The translations under genes were made by a program, and so were the position numbers. This document shows positions 49,443-61,441 of a stretch of 64,000 nucleotides of DNA, piece by piece. Source of the stretch: Ipomoea triloba (taxonomy: Eukaryota > Streptophyta > Magnoliopsida > Solanales > Convolvulaceae); the NCBI RefSeq assembly GCF_003576645.1, contig NC_044923.1:17621150-17685149 (forward strand). The letters are read 5' to 3'. Within the stretch, counting starts at the first letter, position 1, and every line of letters starts with the position of its first letter. Under the pieces are notes generated by a model, which made no database searches, had not been told where the DNA came from, and saw only the letters and a list, made by a program, of their open reading frames with translations.

Positions 49443-51967
49443 CATAAATGTGTAATGTAACATTAATTTAGTTTTTTAATTGAGTTGAAACAATTAATAT
49501 GCATACATTAGGGAGTGCATTAAGCATATAATATATAAAATATAATGTCTAACTCAATTATTGTTTAGACATTTAGTTGAGTGGATATATCATTCAATTT
49601 ATATGAACTTTTTAGTAGATATAGAGACATGTAGTTATGTATGTAGCCGCTTTAATGAAAAATATATACTAAGTGAGTTATGTATTAAGATGAGTGTGAC
49701 TCATTAAACATTAAGAACATCTTTGATTCACAGAATAAATTATAAAAGAATATGCATGGATTATATTCAATCAAAAATGAAATAGGCAAGGAATAAACAA
49801 TTTTAATGTTATTACATTGAATGAGATTATTGTATGAAATTTGCTTAAATATATGAGATTTTAATTACGTAAAAGTATATCAAATTATTCGAGTTACGTT
49901 TGATTTAATCGGATGTATATAACTTTTTAATGGATATATATAGAGATATATGTTGGTCATTTATATAGTAATGAGTACTTAAAAGTTTTAGACATGACTA
50001 TAAGAAACTTAAATACTCCGTAATATTTTGGTGTTGTGAATTGAAGTAAAATATTATTTTAAGTTTGTAAGACTTTTTATTACGTATTGATAAAAAAAAA
50101 ATGTTGGTTGGAAGGCCATTTGTTGAGAACAGTTTAATCTTTTGGGTTGATAAATCTTTGTGAAATTGATTGGGTCTTAATATCTAATATTTCTGGGGAG
50201 TTAATGCAAAATAAAGTTAGTAGACTTTGTTGAAAACTTTACACAAAGTTGGCTTACACAAATTAATATAATAAATTTTTATAAATATTTAATATGTGAA
50301 CGAATAATTTAAATATTAATTTGTCAAAGACTTTGTGGTCTAGTGGCATCCAGTGTCTCGGTTCAAGCCGCAGTGGATGCAATTGTTGACTCGTTCATTA
50401 TTACTACTTTCTCAACCTACTGAAGCACATAAAGCCAATATCGCCTCTACCTTCTATGTCTGAGGGTAATTTTATTATCACCATTATTGTATATTTTTTC
50501 AGAGTTGGTATATGTAGTATAAGCTCAAAAAAATTCTAAGATATTTTCCTAGTTTTTTCCCCGTTGAATTATTTCGTTACAACACGAATAATTTGTCAAT
50601 TTCTTGTACCTCACAAGTTTACGTGAAACCTAGATTAATTGTACATGCTAACTAAAACTTGTACCAAAGTAAATCTCATACATGCCTGAAGTCTTTTGGT
50701 TCTTTGTTTTCCCAATGACTCGATAATTCAAAATTAAGAAGTTTAGCATCGGGGATTAGCATAGTGATTCATCGTGTGACAGGATGTCACAAATGAAGTT
50801 GACAATGTGGGAGTTCGGATCTCACTAAAAAAATGAATAGGAAAAGACCGAGAATGATGAAAGGTGTGGATTGGATCCTTGTGCGCGAATAAAGACTATG
50901 GTCTAATCGGTAGACTGATTGTACGATTCACGATTTATCTTTATAGTGACTCAGGGCCCTATGAGTTTAAGATTAATTTAATTTGGCGAAATTGGGATCA
51001 CCAAAAGTTTCAAACAAAATTAAGAAAATTAACCATTTATTAAATTGAGTGAGATTATCGTATGAGATTTGTTTAATTATACAAGTTTCAACTTCAATAT
51101 ATGTTCCTACTTCCTAGTCATAGTAATAGCGACAAAAGCAGGAGAATTTCATAATGTGCAAGCATATGTTCATGTACACTTACAAAATTTTAGTTTCATT
51201 TCTTTTGCTTACTTGTTGTTTGGTTAAATTAAAAAGAAAAGAAAAATAGATAAGAACGAAATAGTCTCTTGAAAACGTAATGGGCATGTTCATTAAATTC
51301 AAATAGAAATGTTTTATTTATTTTTATTATCTAGCCATTATTTGATATTTTTATTTTAGAGAAAGAGTACTTTAGAGACTAAATTCCTTATTGATATTGT
51401 ATTTTTAGTGTACATTTGATTTATAAATTATTTGAGGTATATATTTAATTTTTATTTTCTTAATAAAGTTTCATATTTGATCTTTGATTTTATCGTAAAT
51501 CTTAACTTTAGAAACTAAATTCGTTACTGCACTAAGAACTTATGAACAAAATCTATGTTGTGAATAAGTGAAAATCTGAATCTATAGTATTAAAAATCAT
51601 AATTGAAGGATTAAACGTACTATTTTCTCTTTTACTACAAAACATGTCAGGAATTGAATAACATTCCCATAAATGGACTTATTCCATCTTTTGATAAGTC
51701 ATTTACATGTTTAGTTTGTGAAATAAGTCAGGAATGAAATAACATTATTGAGAATATATAGACATATTTAATTGTTTGTTTTGACATTTTATTCCTAGAA
51801 ATAGCATTCACGGGAATAAGTTATTCTCTTTGCATGAGGAATACTCGTTCACCGAGACCCCTGCATGGTATTAACTATTCTCAAATTTTTTGATTTTTTT
51901 TAAATTTTATTTTATTATAATGCCAAAAACACCTTTTACACACACGCATGCGTGTGTATACGTATTT
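49443..51967. other. AT-rich intergenic with decayed local duplications and a SINE-like patch
   Basis: Phrases 'agatatagagacatgtagtt' and 'gagattat.gtat.a.att' occur at 48830/48940, 49615/49825 and 49935/51050, suggesting an old series of local duplications. At 50335-50470 the text 'gtggtctagtggcatccagt' with 'ggttcaagcc' looks like SINE A and B boxes. No gene is recognised. Confidence 0.4.
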
Positions 51968-52550
51968 ATCACATGAGAACAAGTTCTTATTAGAAAAATA
52001 AGAACCAATCTCAGCCTTACATCCGAAAAAATCAGACGGATCATATCAAAATTTTTTTAAAAAAATATGATGGCATTTTTGTAACTATCATCAACTTTAC
52101 TATGCAAAATTGAATACTAAAATATGCAATTCTCATACTTTTTCTAGATTTGCACATTTAATATTAACATTTTGCACATTTAGTATTAAAAGATTGTATT
52201 TGCAAAAATGCGAAAGTGTATTGCAATTAGGGTTTCGATTTTAGAGTTTATGACTGAGTTTTTGGTTTTATTTGATTTAGTGGTTCACTTTTTACTGATT
52301 AAGGTCTACAATTTACGATTTAGATTTAAAATTTAATTAACTTTTTCGTTGATTTAAAAAATTTACCAGATTTGCATATTTAGATATTAAAAATTGCATA
52401 TTTAAGTGTTCAAGTTTTCATAGTACAATTGATGATAATTACAAAAATGTCACCGCATTTTTTTTAATCTGATCAAATCTGATGAATTTTTACAAGTGTA
52501 AGGCTGAGATTAATTCTTATTTTTCTCCTATGAGACTGTTCTCACATGAT
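51968..52550. mobile_element. Element with about 130-bp inverted ends
   Basis: The left end 'atcacatgagaacaagttct' and right end 'gagactgttctcacatgat' begin inverted repeats that include 'aaccaatctcagccttaca' and its counterpart. The interior contains 'tttgcacatttagtatta' variants and 'agggtttcgattttaga'. A partial relative in the same orientation lies at 58677-59131. Confidence 0.65.
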
Positions 52551-52591
52551 CCTTAGCGCGTATAAAGATATTTTAGGTTGAAGGCAATTGG

Positions 52592-53345
52592 TATACGGTG
52601 GACCATGGTCTGAAAATGGTACCATTTTTTAAAGTAAAGAAGTGTCACTCGTTAATTTTTAACAAATCTCATATTTTTTGTGTGTTCAGAACAAAATGAA
52701 ACTACAGTGTATCTAAAATGAAACTGAATAACTTGTCTCGCATATTGTGTTTATATTATCAAATGAAACTGTAATTGAATTGAAATGATACTTTAGTTGT
52801 GTTGAAATGAAATTTCAGTGTGTATTAAATGAAATTGAATAACATGGCTCACATATTGAGTGTATATTGTCAAATAAAACTCTAGTTTAATTTGAATGAT
52901 ACTTTAGTTTTACTGAAATGAAACTACAGTATGTATAAAAAAAGAAACTGAATAACATGTCTCATATATTGAGTGAATATTGTCAAATGAAACTGTAGTT
53001 ATATCAAAATGATACTTTAGTTGTGTTGTAATGAAACTAGTGTATATATTATATTAAATAAATTGAATTAGAATTATAATTTAGTGGTGTTGTAATAAGA
53101 CTATAATGTGTATAAAATGAAATTCAATAACATATATGTCTCACTATTATAAGACTACTGTATGTATAATGTCAAATGAAACTTTTGTTGTGCTGAAATG
53201 AAATTACAGTGTATATAAAATGAAATTGAATGTGTTATACCAACAGAACTAATTACATGGAACCAGTACCGTTTCTTTTCATTAAAAGAAACACGACACT
53301 GTTTGTGACCAGTTATGTGGATCATGGTCCACAATAAAATTTGCC
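52592..53345. repeat. Element with 'tggaccatggtc' ends and reiterated 'aatgaaactacagtgtat' interior
   Basis: The left end 'acggtggaccatggtctgaa' and right end 'gatcatggtccacaataa' are partial inverted repeats. The interior has a unit of about 110-130 bases, with 'aaatgaaactgaataac' and 'atactttagttgtgttg', repeated four to five times. An inverted partial relative is at 58310-58690. Confidence 0.6.
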
Positions 53346-53964
53346 CGTTAAAGGGAACATTTTTAATTTAAAGTTCAATAATTAAAACTAGAACAAATCA
53401 AAATTGAAGACAAATGAGATTGAAGAATGAATGATTTTGTGCTTTTTTTTTAATAATCCGGCCAGTCCAAACTTTTTATTTATATTTTTTTTAAAAAACT
53501 GTATTATTATTTGCGCTTTGCAATATAAAACTAATTAATGCAACCTATCTTCACAAAAGGTGGAAGTAAGGTAGTATCAAATTAACATGTACCCATGGCG
53601 GCACCTTCGTCAATTCTTTCATCAACACCTAATCAAATGCTATTATTATTATTTTCAAAAAATCAAATGCTATTATTGCTATCACATTTTCAGTGGCAAA
53701 CACACACAATTCACAAGCCTCACTAATGACGGTACACAATGACTCCCGTTATAGTGGTTACACATTCAATTCCAATAGGATGACCCTCATGACTTTAGTT
53801 AACGTTGTTTAGAGAAAAAAAATAATGTTATTTAGTTTAACCCCAAGTAAAGAATAAGAAACTAATTAAACTTAATTGGGGTGTGGTTGAGTAGAAGAGG
53901 CTTATACATTCTTAACCAAATATCAAGGTTTAATCATTGGCTTTGAGTATGAAGTACCAAGTAC
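53346..53964. other. Intergenic, no feature seen
   Basis: AT-rich, no gene recognised. Confidence 0.4.
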
Positions 53965-54210
53965 CAGGGCCGGATTTTAGAGCGTGCAAGATGGGCAACA
54001 GCACAGGGCCCCAAAATTTTGGAGGCCCCTAGTCTAGTCCTGACCTAATAGTTAGTTTATGTATTTGTGATTATATTGGTATTGGTCTAAAATTAATTTT
54101 TTTGCATTTTTCTCTTTGCAATTCTTCTTCCTTTCGCAGTTTATTTATACTTTGATAGGACCCCACTTATTTACCAGCACAGGGCCACGTAAATGAAAAA
54201 ATCGGCCCTG
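53965..54210. mobile_element. hAT-type MITE, perfect 8-bp target duplication
   Basis: The ends 'cagggccggatttta' and 'aaaaatcggccctg' are inverted repeats flanked by perfect 8-bp 'ccaagtac' copies (53957-53964 and 54211-54218). The phrase 'agcacagggcc' occurs near both ends. At 246 bases it has no coding capacity. Confidence 0.9.
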
Positions 54211-54218
54211 CCAAGTAC

Positions 54219-56138
54219 CTCTGGCCAACTGTCCCACTTCGCTTTAGCGAGAGGATTATTCAGAAACTTTGGTACGCCAAAATTAAAAAAAAAACCTTTG
54301 AATTTCAAATTTGCTCACATGGATAGCTCAGTTGGTCAAAGTGGGTGTTGATTTTTTTTGCTTAGTAAAAATGAGTTTTTTAGACCCCACATAAATTTGT
54401 AAGAAAAAAAATTTGTATTTGCTTAGTAAAAAAGAGTCAATACCGGCTCCGCTGAGACTCAAAAGGTCAAACCCACAACCTCCTTATCTCCTATATGGAA
54501 GTACTATAATAAAATTTCTGTAGATTGTCCCTTTTACAAAATTAAATAATGAAATACATTTTTTATTTTATAATCCTTGCATATTCGATCTATTTTTTAT
54601 GAAATAAAATTCGTATTCTTCCAAAATTTATTATGAGTGGATAGAACATTTTAAATTTAATATCCGTTATCCTTAGATGTACTTAGAACTTGCCTCAACC
54701 TGACTTTAACAAGTTATTATATTACGAAATATAATGATCCAAAATGTTAAATAATTAGAAATTTATGCATTTTATATTCACCGCCTAGCATTTTAACGTT
54801 ACCAAATATTGAAATAAAGAATACATCATACGACTCAACTTATTGAATAAAAAAATAATTTTTGTAAATCAAATATAATCAACAGAGGAGTTGCATGCAT
54901 GATACCTATCTCCCTAAACTCATTATTTAATTCCTAATCAGCTGTTAAGATACAGTCCCTGAGAAAATCTATCCGATTATAATATTGGGCAATTATTCAA
55001 AATTGATATTTAATATATTCTGACTATTAGTTTATACACTATTTTTTTTTAAAAAAAAAATAGTTTATACACTATTATTATTAGTAAATGTAAACATTTT
55101 TTTTATCTCATTAAAAATCAAATCATCAAACTCTTTTTCTTTTTTAATAAACTTAAGTGAACACATTTCATCGGACTAATTCTAAGCTCACAGGACCTCA
55201 CCCCTAGAGACGCATAAAACTATTATTTGACTTGATTATATAGGGATCAAAATTTCTTTACTTTCTGACGTGACGATAAAATTATTTTTATTTATTGGTT
55301 ACTGTAAATTGATCAACCCACCACATGTTTTTTTTTAAATTACTTATTAATCAAATATAAACCAAAACTAAATTTAAAATAATCATTAATATATGACTCA
55401 TTGTCATCCGTAATCCATAGTTTAGTGCTTATAAAAAGTTAGACATTTAGGGTTCATTTATAATTTCTCAAGCTTGCAAACCATATGTATTTAAAGTTGA
55501 ATTTCCTTAAGTTTTATTATTTTTTATTCCCATGATATTGGGTAGCTTATAGTAAGTAACACCAAGCTAATGGACTCAATTACATCCATTTGATGAGTTG
55601 AGGTGGCTAATTATAATTTTTAATTACTCTTTTTCTTCATGATTTTTTTTTCTTATGATAGGGTTAAAAGAGAAGTTGGGTAAGATTAACTTTAATGGGG
55701 GTTTTGTTAGATTTTTGGTGAGTTGGATAAGAGGGAGTGTGACAGTATGTTGCAGACTTGCAGGAGAGATAGTTTTTCTAGCACCGGCTGATCCTCACGC
55801 TGAAAAAAAAAAATTGGCTGGTTTGCACACCAATAGGCAATAGCGCCCGCGCCCACTAAACTACGACTTTTTCGTTTTCATTTTTTTCCCTTTTCTTCCT
55901 CTCCCTCCCATTCAACTCCATCTCTCCTATTTGGTAAGCAAAAAAAAAATGACAGAAAACTCATATGATCTATTGTGAATGCTCTAAGAGTATCACCAAT
56001 AATGATAAATTTGGAATTTTTTTAGGTTTTTAGGGTGATGAGGAAGATAGAGAGAATATGAGAGGAAATGTTGCAGCCTTGCAGGTGTTTTTGTGTGTCT
56101 TGCAAAGTAAAAACATAAACAAAATAGAACAAAATAAT
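54219..56138. other. AT-rich intergenic, no gene
   Basis: At 54311-54500 there is a SINE-like A-box phrase ('atggatagctcagttggt') followed by an inverted SINE-like tail ('gagactcaaaaggtcaaacc'), both decayed. An open frame at 55655-55843 has no similarity I recognise. The rest shows nothing. Confidence 0.4.
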
Positions 56139-56149
56139 AAATTGGTGCA

Positions 56150-56348
56150 GCCAAAGACCTTGTGGTCAAGTGACATCCGGTGTCCCGATTAACACTCCCA
56201 CATGGATGATGGAAGTGGGTTCTAGCCTATTGGGACTGGGTTTGAACCTCAGTGGAGTCAACTGTTGACTCGGTGTGTCTCAATAGGTTGAGAAAGTAGC
56301 TATGAACAGATACTACATTCTAACAGAGTCAGTAGTACTCAAAAAAAA
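56150..56348 (+). mobile_element. Full-length tRNA-derived SINE with target duplication
   Basis: The unit starts 'gccaaagaccttgtggtcaa', where 'tggtcaagtgacatc' fits an A box; 'gggtttgaacctcag' fits a B box; the tail reads 'agagtcagtagtactc' and then poly-A. Perfect 11-bp 'aaattggtgca' copies flank it (56139-56149 and 56349-56359). It is the best-preserved member of the family here. Confidence 0.8.
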
Positions 56349-56359
56349 AAATTGGTGCA

Positions 56360-56821
56360 CATCTCGCACACCAACAGTACTCAATGGGTGTGTTAATTTT
56401 TTTCTTTTTATTTTTATTTTTTTTTAAATTTTCCTCTTTTTTTCTTCCCTCTATCCTCCATTGGATAAAATTTTTTACAAAATTTGTGGACCGCTGTGGA
56501 TGTTCTAACTTCTAAAGTGGGTAAAGAGCATGTAGTAGTGAAATTTGATAAGTGGAAAAAGAATAGAATAGTGCATTGCAAAACAAAGAATACTGCATTG
56601 GATTCTCTGATGTATGAAGAGAGTGAAGTGTTGGATGATTCCACAACATAAACCTGATAATTCAGAATTTCAACAAAAAAAAAAAAAAAACTGACAATTC
56701 AGTGGGTACTGTGTGGTGGAAACCTGTCAAGAGTGTCAGAGCCCAGATGCAAAGGTTACTATATATACTATATACCTTGTCTGTTTTATTGGATTTATTA
56801 ATTGAATTTTAATATATATAA
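56360..56821. other. Intergenic, no feature seen
   Basis: Contains T-runs and an A-run at 56675-56690; no gene recognised. Confidence 0.4.
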
Positions 56822-57330
56822 GAGTTAATTCCAGTAATGGTCCTCCGACTATGTTGATTTTTCAAAATTAGTTTCCGATTTTTATTTGAACAATTTAGGT
56901 CTCTTGACTTTCAAATTCTTTCCAATGTTGGTTCTTTCGTCAAATTTTGGTAAATTGAGGTCAAATGAAATGGTAAAATTGTTCGTTCACCTGTTTAATG
57001 TATTATTACTCGTATTTCTCCTGTCATATACGCTGTATATATGAATATAATCTCAATCGAAGTCTCAATCGAAACCATATAATCTCAGTCGATGTCTCTT
57101 CGACTGATATTATATTCATATATATAGCGTATAGGACAGGAGAAATACGAGTATACAAGTGAATGAACAATTTTACCCCTTCATTTGACTTCAACTTAAC
57201 CAAAATTTGACGAAAGGACCAACATTGGAAAGAATTTGAAAGTCAAGGGACCTAAATTGTCCAAATTAAAAGTCGGGGACTAATTTTGGAAAATCAACAT
57301 AATCAGAGAGACCATTGCTAGAATTAACTC
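56822..57330. mobile_element. MULE-type MITE with 9-bp target duplication
   Basis: The ends 'gagttaattccagtaatggt' and 'ccattgctagaattaactc' are inverted; 'tatatataa' flanks it on both sides (56813-56821 and 57331-57339). Inside, 'gaaatacgagtata' and its complement form a further inverted pair around 'aatctcaatcgaa' repeats. Confidence 0.8.
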
Positions 57331-57345
57331 TATATATAATTATAT

Positions 57346-57474
57346 ACTTGCTAATGGTCTTGTGGTCTAGTGATAGTATGGCAAGAAGTGACTTTTCCGT
57401 AGATCATAAGTTTGAATCTTTAGTGAGGAATACTACTTTGTAGCAGAGTCAGTAGTACTCAAAAATATATAATT
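57346..57474 (+). mobile_element. Short SINE with 14-bp target duplication
   Basis: The unit contains 'ggtcttgtggtctagtg' at its head and 'cagagtcagtagtactc' then A's at its tail, flanked by 'atatataattatat' at 57332-57345 and 57475-57488. It landed in the target duplication of the adjacent MITE, so it is the younger insertion. The middle is shortened compared with 56150-56348. Confidence 0.7.
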
Positions 57475-57488
57475 ATATTCTTTTATTT

Positions 57489-57939
57489 TTATTTTTAGGC
57501 TATTCGCACGCATGCAATGTTTTCTCTTCTCTCACTTTTAAAATATCACAGTCATAAAATTTGTCTTTCAAAAATGATCTTACTATTACATTAACTTATA
57601 AAAATTATTTCTTTTATTAATAAAAATAATATAGTACACTTTCTCTTCTCTTGCAAGTCTGACATGTGAAGCACAAGGTCCTGTCAATCCTTCCCCACGT
57701 TAGTTTTAAGTTTTTTTCTCAAATTTTTGTGGACCCACCATTTCACCATACTATATTTTAATTATTTCTTTATCTATTAACATTCTAAAAATTATAATTG
57801 TAATTATAATTATAAATTTAATAATAATATTTAATTTAATTAATAATAATAAATTTAATAACAATATTGAATTTAAAAAGTAAATAATAATAAATTAAAA
57901 ACACACAAAAAAAACAAGAAGTTGGCCAGCATTAAATTA

Positions 57940-57987
<48 letters not shown>

Positions 57988-58309
57988 ACAACCAGGCTAA
58001 ACTGAGTGCTAAACTGAGAGTGACCGCTAGCTCTCAGTTGCCCCAACACGCGCCCGCTAGTTGGCTGTGAGACACAAACACACCTAACTTCTTTTCTTTT
58101 CTTTAAAAAAAAAAATGGACACCAAGGGGGTGTTGCACTGGAGAAAAATTTCTCCAAAATGCAACACCTCATTTGTATAAAAATTCATGGGTTAGTTTTT
58201 TCTCCTAAAATCTTGTGCCAAATATGACAAATGGGGAAGGCCTAAAGCAATGCCATGTGTTCTTTAGCTACATAGGCTTTGCAAGAGGGGGGTCTTGCGT
58301 GTTTGGCAA
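57489..58309. other. Intergenic with (AAT)n microsatellite
   Basis: AAT repeats at about 57942-57983 create a poly-Leu shadow frame on the minus strand. A hairpin-like pair 'tgttgcactggagaaa' / 'tttctccaaaatgcaaca' lies at 58131-58166. No gene recognised. Confidence 0.4.
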
Positions 58310-58690
58310 ATTTTAATGTGGAACATGGTTCAAAGTGATGTCGTTTCTTTTAATGATAAAAACGACACTCGTTCTGTGTAATTAGCCCTGCTTGTATAAC
58401 ATATTCCGTTTCATTTTATACACATTGTAATTTCATTTCAGCACAACTACAGTTTTATTTTCTTTCAACTACAGTTTCATTTGATATTATATATACAATA
58501 GTCTTACTACAGTGAGACATGTTATTGAATTTCATTTTATATACATTGTAGTCTTATTACAACACCACTAAATTATAATTCTAATTCAATTATGGTTTCA
58601 TTGGACAATATACACTTAAATATGAGAAACTGTTATTCAGTTTCATTTTATATACATTACACTTTCATTACACCAAAAATATGTAATTTT
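58310..58690. repeat. Partial inverted relative of 52592-53345
   Basis: It starts 'aatgtggaacatggttcaaa' and continues with the complement of the other element's interior ('cagtttcattttatataca'). Confidence 0.55.
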
Positions 58691-59131
58691 TAGACTTTTC
58701 CAGGTTTGCACATTTAGTATCAAAATTTTACACATTTAGTATTAATATTTGCATGTTTAGTATTACAAGATTGCACTTGCAAAAATGTGAAAGTGCATTG
58801 GACTTAGGGTTTCGATTTTAGATTTTATGACTGAATTTTTTGTTTTATTTGATTTAATAGTTCACTTTTTACTACTTAGGATTTAGCATTTACGGTTTAG
58901 ATTTAAAATTTAATTTTTTTCATTGATTTTAAAAATTTACCATGTTTGCATATTTAGTTATTAAAGATTGCATATGTAAGGGTTAAAGTTTGCATAGTGA
59001 AGTTGATGATAATTATGAAAATGTCACCGGGTCTTTTATTTTTTATTTTTTAAATCTTATCAGATCCGTCAAATTAAGATGTGATTTGTTCTTAGTTTTA
59101 TCCTATGGGTGTGTTCTTATGGGATCCTATG
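58677..59131. repeat. Partial relative of 51968-52550
   Basis: It shares 'ggtttgcacatttagtat', 'agggtttcgattttaga' and the right inverted end ('gtgttcttatggga'), but lacks the left 130 bases. It directly joins the element at 58310-58690, so the two families are neighbours at both places in the window. Confidence 0.55.
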
Positions 59132-59149
59132 CCTATATTTATATGTTTT

Positions 59150-59462
59150 TACATTGATTTTTTTTTAATGTCAAATATCAAAGTGACTTTAAAAATACCG
59201 ACGTAATTTATTAAATTATATACGTTGATTCACCAATCAATGTCTAAAATTTAAAATAATAATAATAAATAATGTCGGTTCAACCTTAGAACTGACGTTT
59301 ATTGTATTTAAAAATAAATAAATAAACGACGTTGATTCTACTTAAGAATCGTAGTCATTTATTTTATTATTATTATTATTATTATTATAATTATTATTTT
59401 TAAATAATAATAATAAAATAGACGTCAGTTGTATCGTAAAATCGATGTCTATTGTATTAAAA

Positions 59463-59510
<48 letters not shown>

Positions 59511-59520
59511 CTACACTTAT
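59150..59520. repeat. CACTA-type subterminal repeats, left cluster
   Basis: Phrases such as 'aatgtcggttcaaccttaga', 'gacgttgattctacttaa' and 'agacgtcagttgtatcgt' recur as short inverted pairs separated by (AAT)n tracts (59360-59395, 59466-59513). This is the style of CACTA subterminal arrays, but no CACTA terminus was located. Confidence 0.45.
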
Positions 59521-60082
59521 ATAAGAGCCAATAATGTTAAACCCCTAACTGGAACTAAAAAAATATCGATGTAATAGTCTGCTATAACATATTGTACTTT
59601 GTGTTATTCTTATTGTGCAACCTCCAATTAAATTCCTAATATATCCTAATCATTTATAATTTTACCAAATTCTTTCCGCTAAATATAACGGAAGTTTAAC
59701 ATTAAATTATTTAGGCAATTTGTTTCTTTATTGCAGTTTTCAAACAAATTGGCAATATTCTATAATACAATTCTGTATAGATTCCTAACTTAAAATTAGA
59801 ATATTGGAAGTCTTAATAGGATTCTATAATACAATTTTGTATAGTTCCTAATTAAATCATTATTCTACCCAAAATAACAGTATATAAACCCTTCCATTCT
59901 CACTGGTATTTACCCAAAACTAAACCTAAACATATTCTGCAACACACCATCTACTTGACATTGTATAGGTATGATTGTCAAAATATTATCATGCTAATTC
60001 TATTATTTGTATTTGTACTCATAATGATTACATTTTTTTTTTAAAATCAATAATGGTATACTCATTAATTAGTATAACTTCA

Positions 60083-60236
60083 ATATCGTTATGTAAATAT
60101 ATCTATTGTATAATCTGTTCATCTATACTTGTATCATTGTATGTAATGTTGTGGTTCTCATATCGTTATGTAAAAATATCTATTGTATAATCTGTTCATC
60201 TATACTTGTATCATTGCATGTAATGTTGTGGTTCCC
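60083..60236. repeat. 77-bp tandem duplication
   Basis: Copies at 60083-60159 and 60160-60236 both start 'atatcgttatgtaaa' and contain 'ctattgtataatctgttc'; only a few differences are seen. Confidence 0.85.
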
Positions 60237-60340
60237 ATTATATTATTTCATAACATCCTTTATGAATATATTTCTCAAAGTATATGCCCATCGTCTTTGA
60301 GGATGAAACGACAAGTAAATAGTAAAAAATTTATCATTAT

Positions 60341-60425
60341 TATTATTATTATTATATTATTATTATTATTATTATTATTATTTTATTTTATTTTTATCAT
60401 TGTTAGTATTATTATTATTATATGA
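60341..60425. repeat. (ATT)n microsatellite, interrupted
   Basis: Repeated ATT triplets with short interruptions. Confidence 0.9.
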
Positions 60426-60471
60426 AGATGCTCTCATTCACCACCAACATCATTGTAAATGCTATATCTAA

Positions 60472-60694
60472 ATGCAAGGAACTCGGGTTCAATCAATAGT
60501 GTTTGATAATGACATTGAAATGTATGATATCACTTTACAAACCAACAAATGGTACATCATCTCTGATGTCATTGTCAAACCTGTCCGGACAAAATATAAA
60601 GTACTTGATCACAAATATAATTACACATGGATTTTAAATGGTCGAACCGGTGTCCAAACAAATGACAATGATGACACGCCATTTGCTCCCATGT
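60472..60694 (+). pseudogene. Replication protein A1-like OB-fold exon (fragment)
   Basis: The frame starting at the ATG reads MQGTRVQSIVFDND, then DITLQTNKWYIISDVIVKP and YNYTWILNGRTGV, the pattern of the N-terminal OB fold of plant RPA 70-kDa-like (DUF223-type) proteins. It ends in a good donor, 'cccat/gtaagtgg'. Upstream at 59882 is a TATA-like 'tatataaaccc', and a possible leader exon ends near 59968. No later exons are recognised before 61 kb. Such RPA-like genes are often spread by transposons, and this one lies between CACTA-style subterminal clusters, so I take it as a transposon-borne fragment; a short functional gene is not excluded. Confidence 0.5.
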
Positions 60695-60829
60695 AAGTGG
60701 TTTATTTGTTTTTTGTTTTTTTGTTTTATATTAATTTAACATTTTTTCTCTCATTATTGTATGACTACTTTAACCAATTAAGGAACACTAATTTAAAAAA
60801 TACGCATTGGGCATTAGTTTAATCGCGCG

Positions 60830-61040
60830 TTTGATAACTAGTAATAATAATAATAATAAACGGCGTCAGTAGGCGATTCTGCTTAAAAACCGACGCTGTT
60901 TATTTTAAAAATAATAATAATACAATAGATATCGATTCTACCTTAGAACCAAGGTCTATTGTATAGATTTTTTTTTTTTATTAAAAGGGAATATATGTCA
61001 ATTATACACAACAACCGGCGTATATTCTCTTTTTATTAGA
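60830..61040. repeat. CACTA-type subterminal repeats, right cluster
   Basis: It contains 'aacggcgtcagtaggcga', 'aaaaaccgacgctgttta', 'gatatcgattctacctta' and 'acaaccggcgtatattctc', resembling the cluster at 59150-59520. No terminus was found. Confidence 0.45.
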
Positions 61041-61441
61041 AAATATAAAATATTAAATATTACATATGGCTTTGTAAAATAGCATGTCCAAAAATATTCA
61101 ATACAAACAATTATATTGTCAACAACAATTCATTTAAAAGTACCTAAACAATTTCAAACAACAGTACTTTGATGGGGGTTGTGCATAATTTCGAACAGGT
61201 AAAACACTGCAACTCTGCAAGCATGCAAAGAGAAGAGAAAAAGAAAATCATCATTTGAGCACCTATATCTCAAGTGTTTTGATGAGCTGAGAGGTAAACA
61301 CATTAAGTGAAAGGGAAATATATGCAGTGTCAGTGTGACAACAATGGAATTTCTTAACAATGTGTGAAATCCCTGAAAACATTCCTCCAAAAGTAGCAAT
61401 CCATGAACAAGCAGAGAAGCTAAAAGATTCCAAATATGTAG

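Noticed and set aside
54311..54345. tRNA gene suggested by 'tagctcagttgg'
   Set aside because: No cloverleaf, anticodon or T-arm follows; it is better explained as a SINE head.
57873..58172. Minus-strand frame with a run of leucines
   Set aside because: The run is the translation of an (AAT)n microsatellite.
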